Part shown: piece after piece, positions 63,989 through 64,000 of the stretch
Numbering within the stretch: the first letter of the stretch is position 1
Layout: every line of letters begins with the position of its first letter
Assembly (NCBI RefSeq): GCF_004153225.1
Contig: NZ_SEMB01000012.1
Coordinates: 1 to 64,000, forward strand
Origin: Sporolactobacillus sp. THM7-7
Lineage (GTDB): Bacteria; Bacillota; Bacilli; Bacillales; Sporolactobacillaceae
Reading direction: 5' to 3'
DNA length: 64,000 bases
Program-made: the position numbers and the translations under genes
Notes under the pieces: generated by a model
Told to the model about the DNA's origin: nothing
Seen by the model: the letters and a program-made list of their open reading frames with translations, nothing else
Database searches by the model: none

Positions 63989-64000
63989 AAAATAGTGTTT

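Overview
The window is chromosomal DNA of an endospore-forming, low-to-moderate GC Bacillota. Gene order follows the Bacillus subtilis segment from lysA/ribT/scpAB through dacB-spmAB, resDE, ypb genes, sleB-ypeB, cmk, der, gpsA, spoIVA, hbs, mtrAB, men/hep, ndk, cheR, aro and trp to ypiAB-ypjB. Several respiratory genes expected in that order are absent: resABC before resDE, and qcrABC between ypiB and ypjB. Together with a glycogen cluster and gluconate genes this suggests a mainly fermentative spore former, such as a Sporolactobacillus relative. That taxonomic reading is inference; no rRNA gene is present.

Layout. 1-0.8 kb: end of an ISLre2-type transposase and a short leader with a terminator. 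0.8-10.2 kb: lysA, ribT, condensin partners scpAB, the sporulation operon dacB-spmA-spmB behind a sigma-E-like promoter, rluB and resDE. 10.2-12.9 kb: gluconate regulator gntR and permease gntP with shared operators. 13-19.6 kb: ferredoxin, ypbB-recS-ypbF, the cotJABC spore-coat operon (minus strand), ypbG and the ClpC adaptor ypbH. 19.8-30.5 kb: a glutamate-dehydrogenase-like protein lacking the catalytic lysine, germination genes sleB-ypeB, a PilZ protein, cmk, plsC, an S1-domain protein, der, plsY, gpsA and spoVIF. 30.9-37.2 kb: spoIVA, hbs, folE-mtrB and menaquinone genes hepS-menG-hepT, then ndk. 37.3-47.7 kb: cheR and the aromatic supraoperon aroC-aroB-trpDCFBA-tyrA-aroA. 47.9-57.5 kb: ypiA, ypiB, ypjB, a membrane metalloprotease, a minus-strand hydrolase-fetA-fetB operon, an exonuclease, a fructosamine-kinase-like gene and an FAD oxidoreductase. 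57.8-64 kb: glgB-glgA and glgC-glgD.

The best regulatory story joins two loci. mtrB (33.8 kb) encodes the tryptophan-sensing TRAP protein. Its target is readable at 40.3-40.6 kb: a promoter, a run of GAG triplets, an antiterminator overlapping a terminator, and a hairpin that hides the trpD ribosome-binding site. The anti-RBS arm is perfectly complementary to part of the TRAP site. This apparatus now precedes trpD, because trpE is missing from the operon, and the TRAP protein carries a substitution in its RNA-contact motif.

Other notable points are the degenerate dehydrogenase, several families of small intergenic repeats (21-bp tandem units, two copies of an approximately 140-bp palindromic element, two copies of a 40-bp element, one TIR-bounded 86-bp element), and catabolite-response-like sites before gntR, gntP and glgC. 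I saw no CRISPR array, prophage, tRNA or rRNA. Most of the window is conserved core genome, and I found no convincing wholly new multi-gene system.
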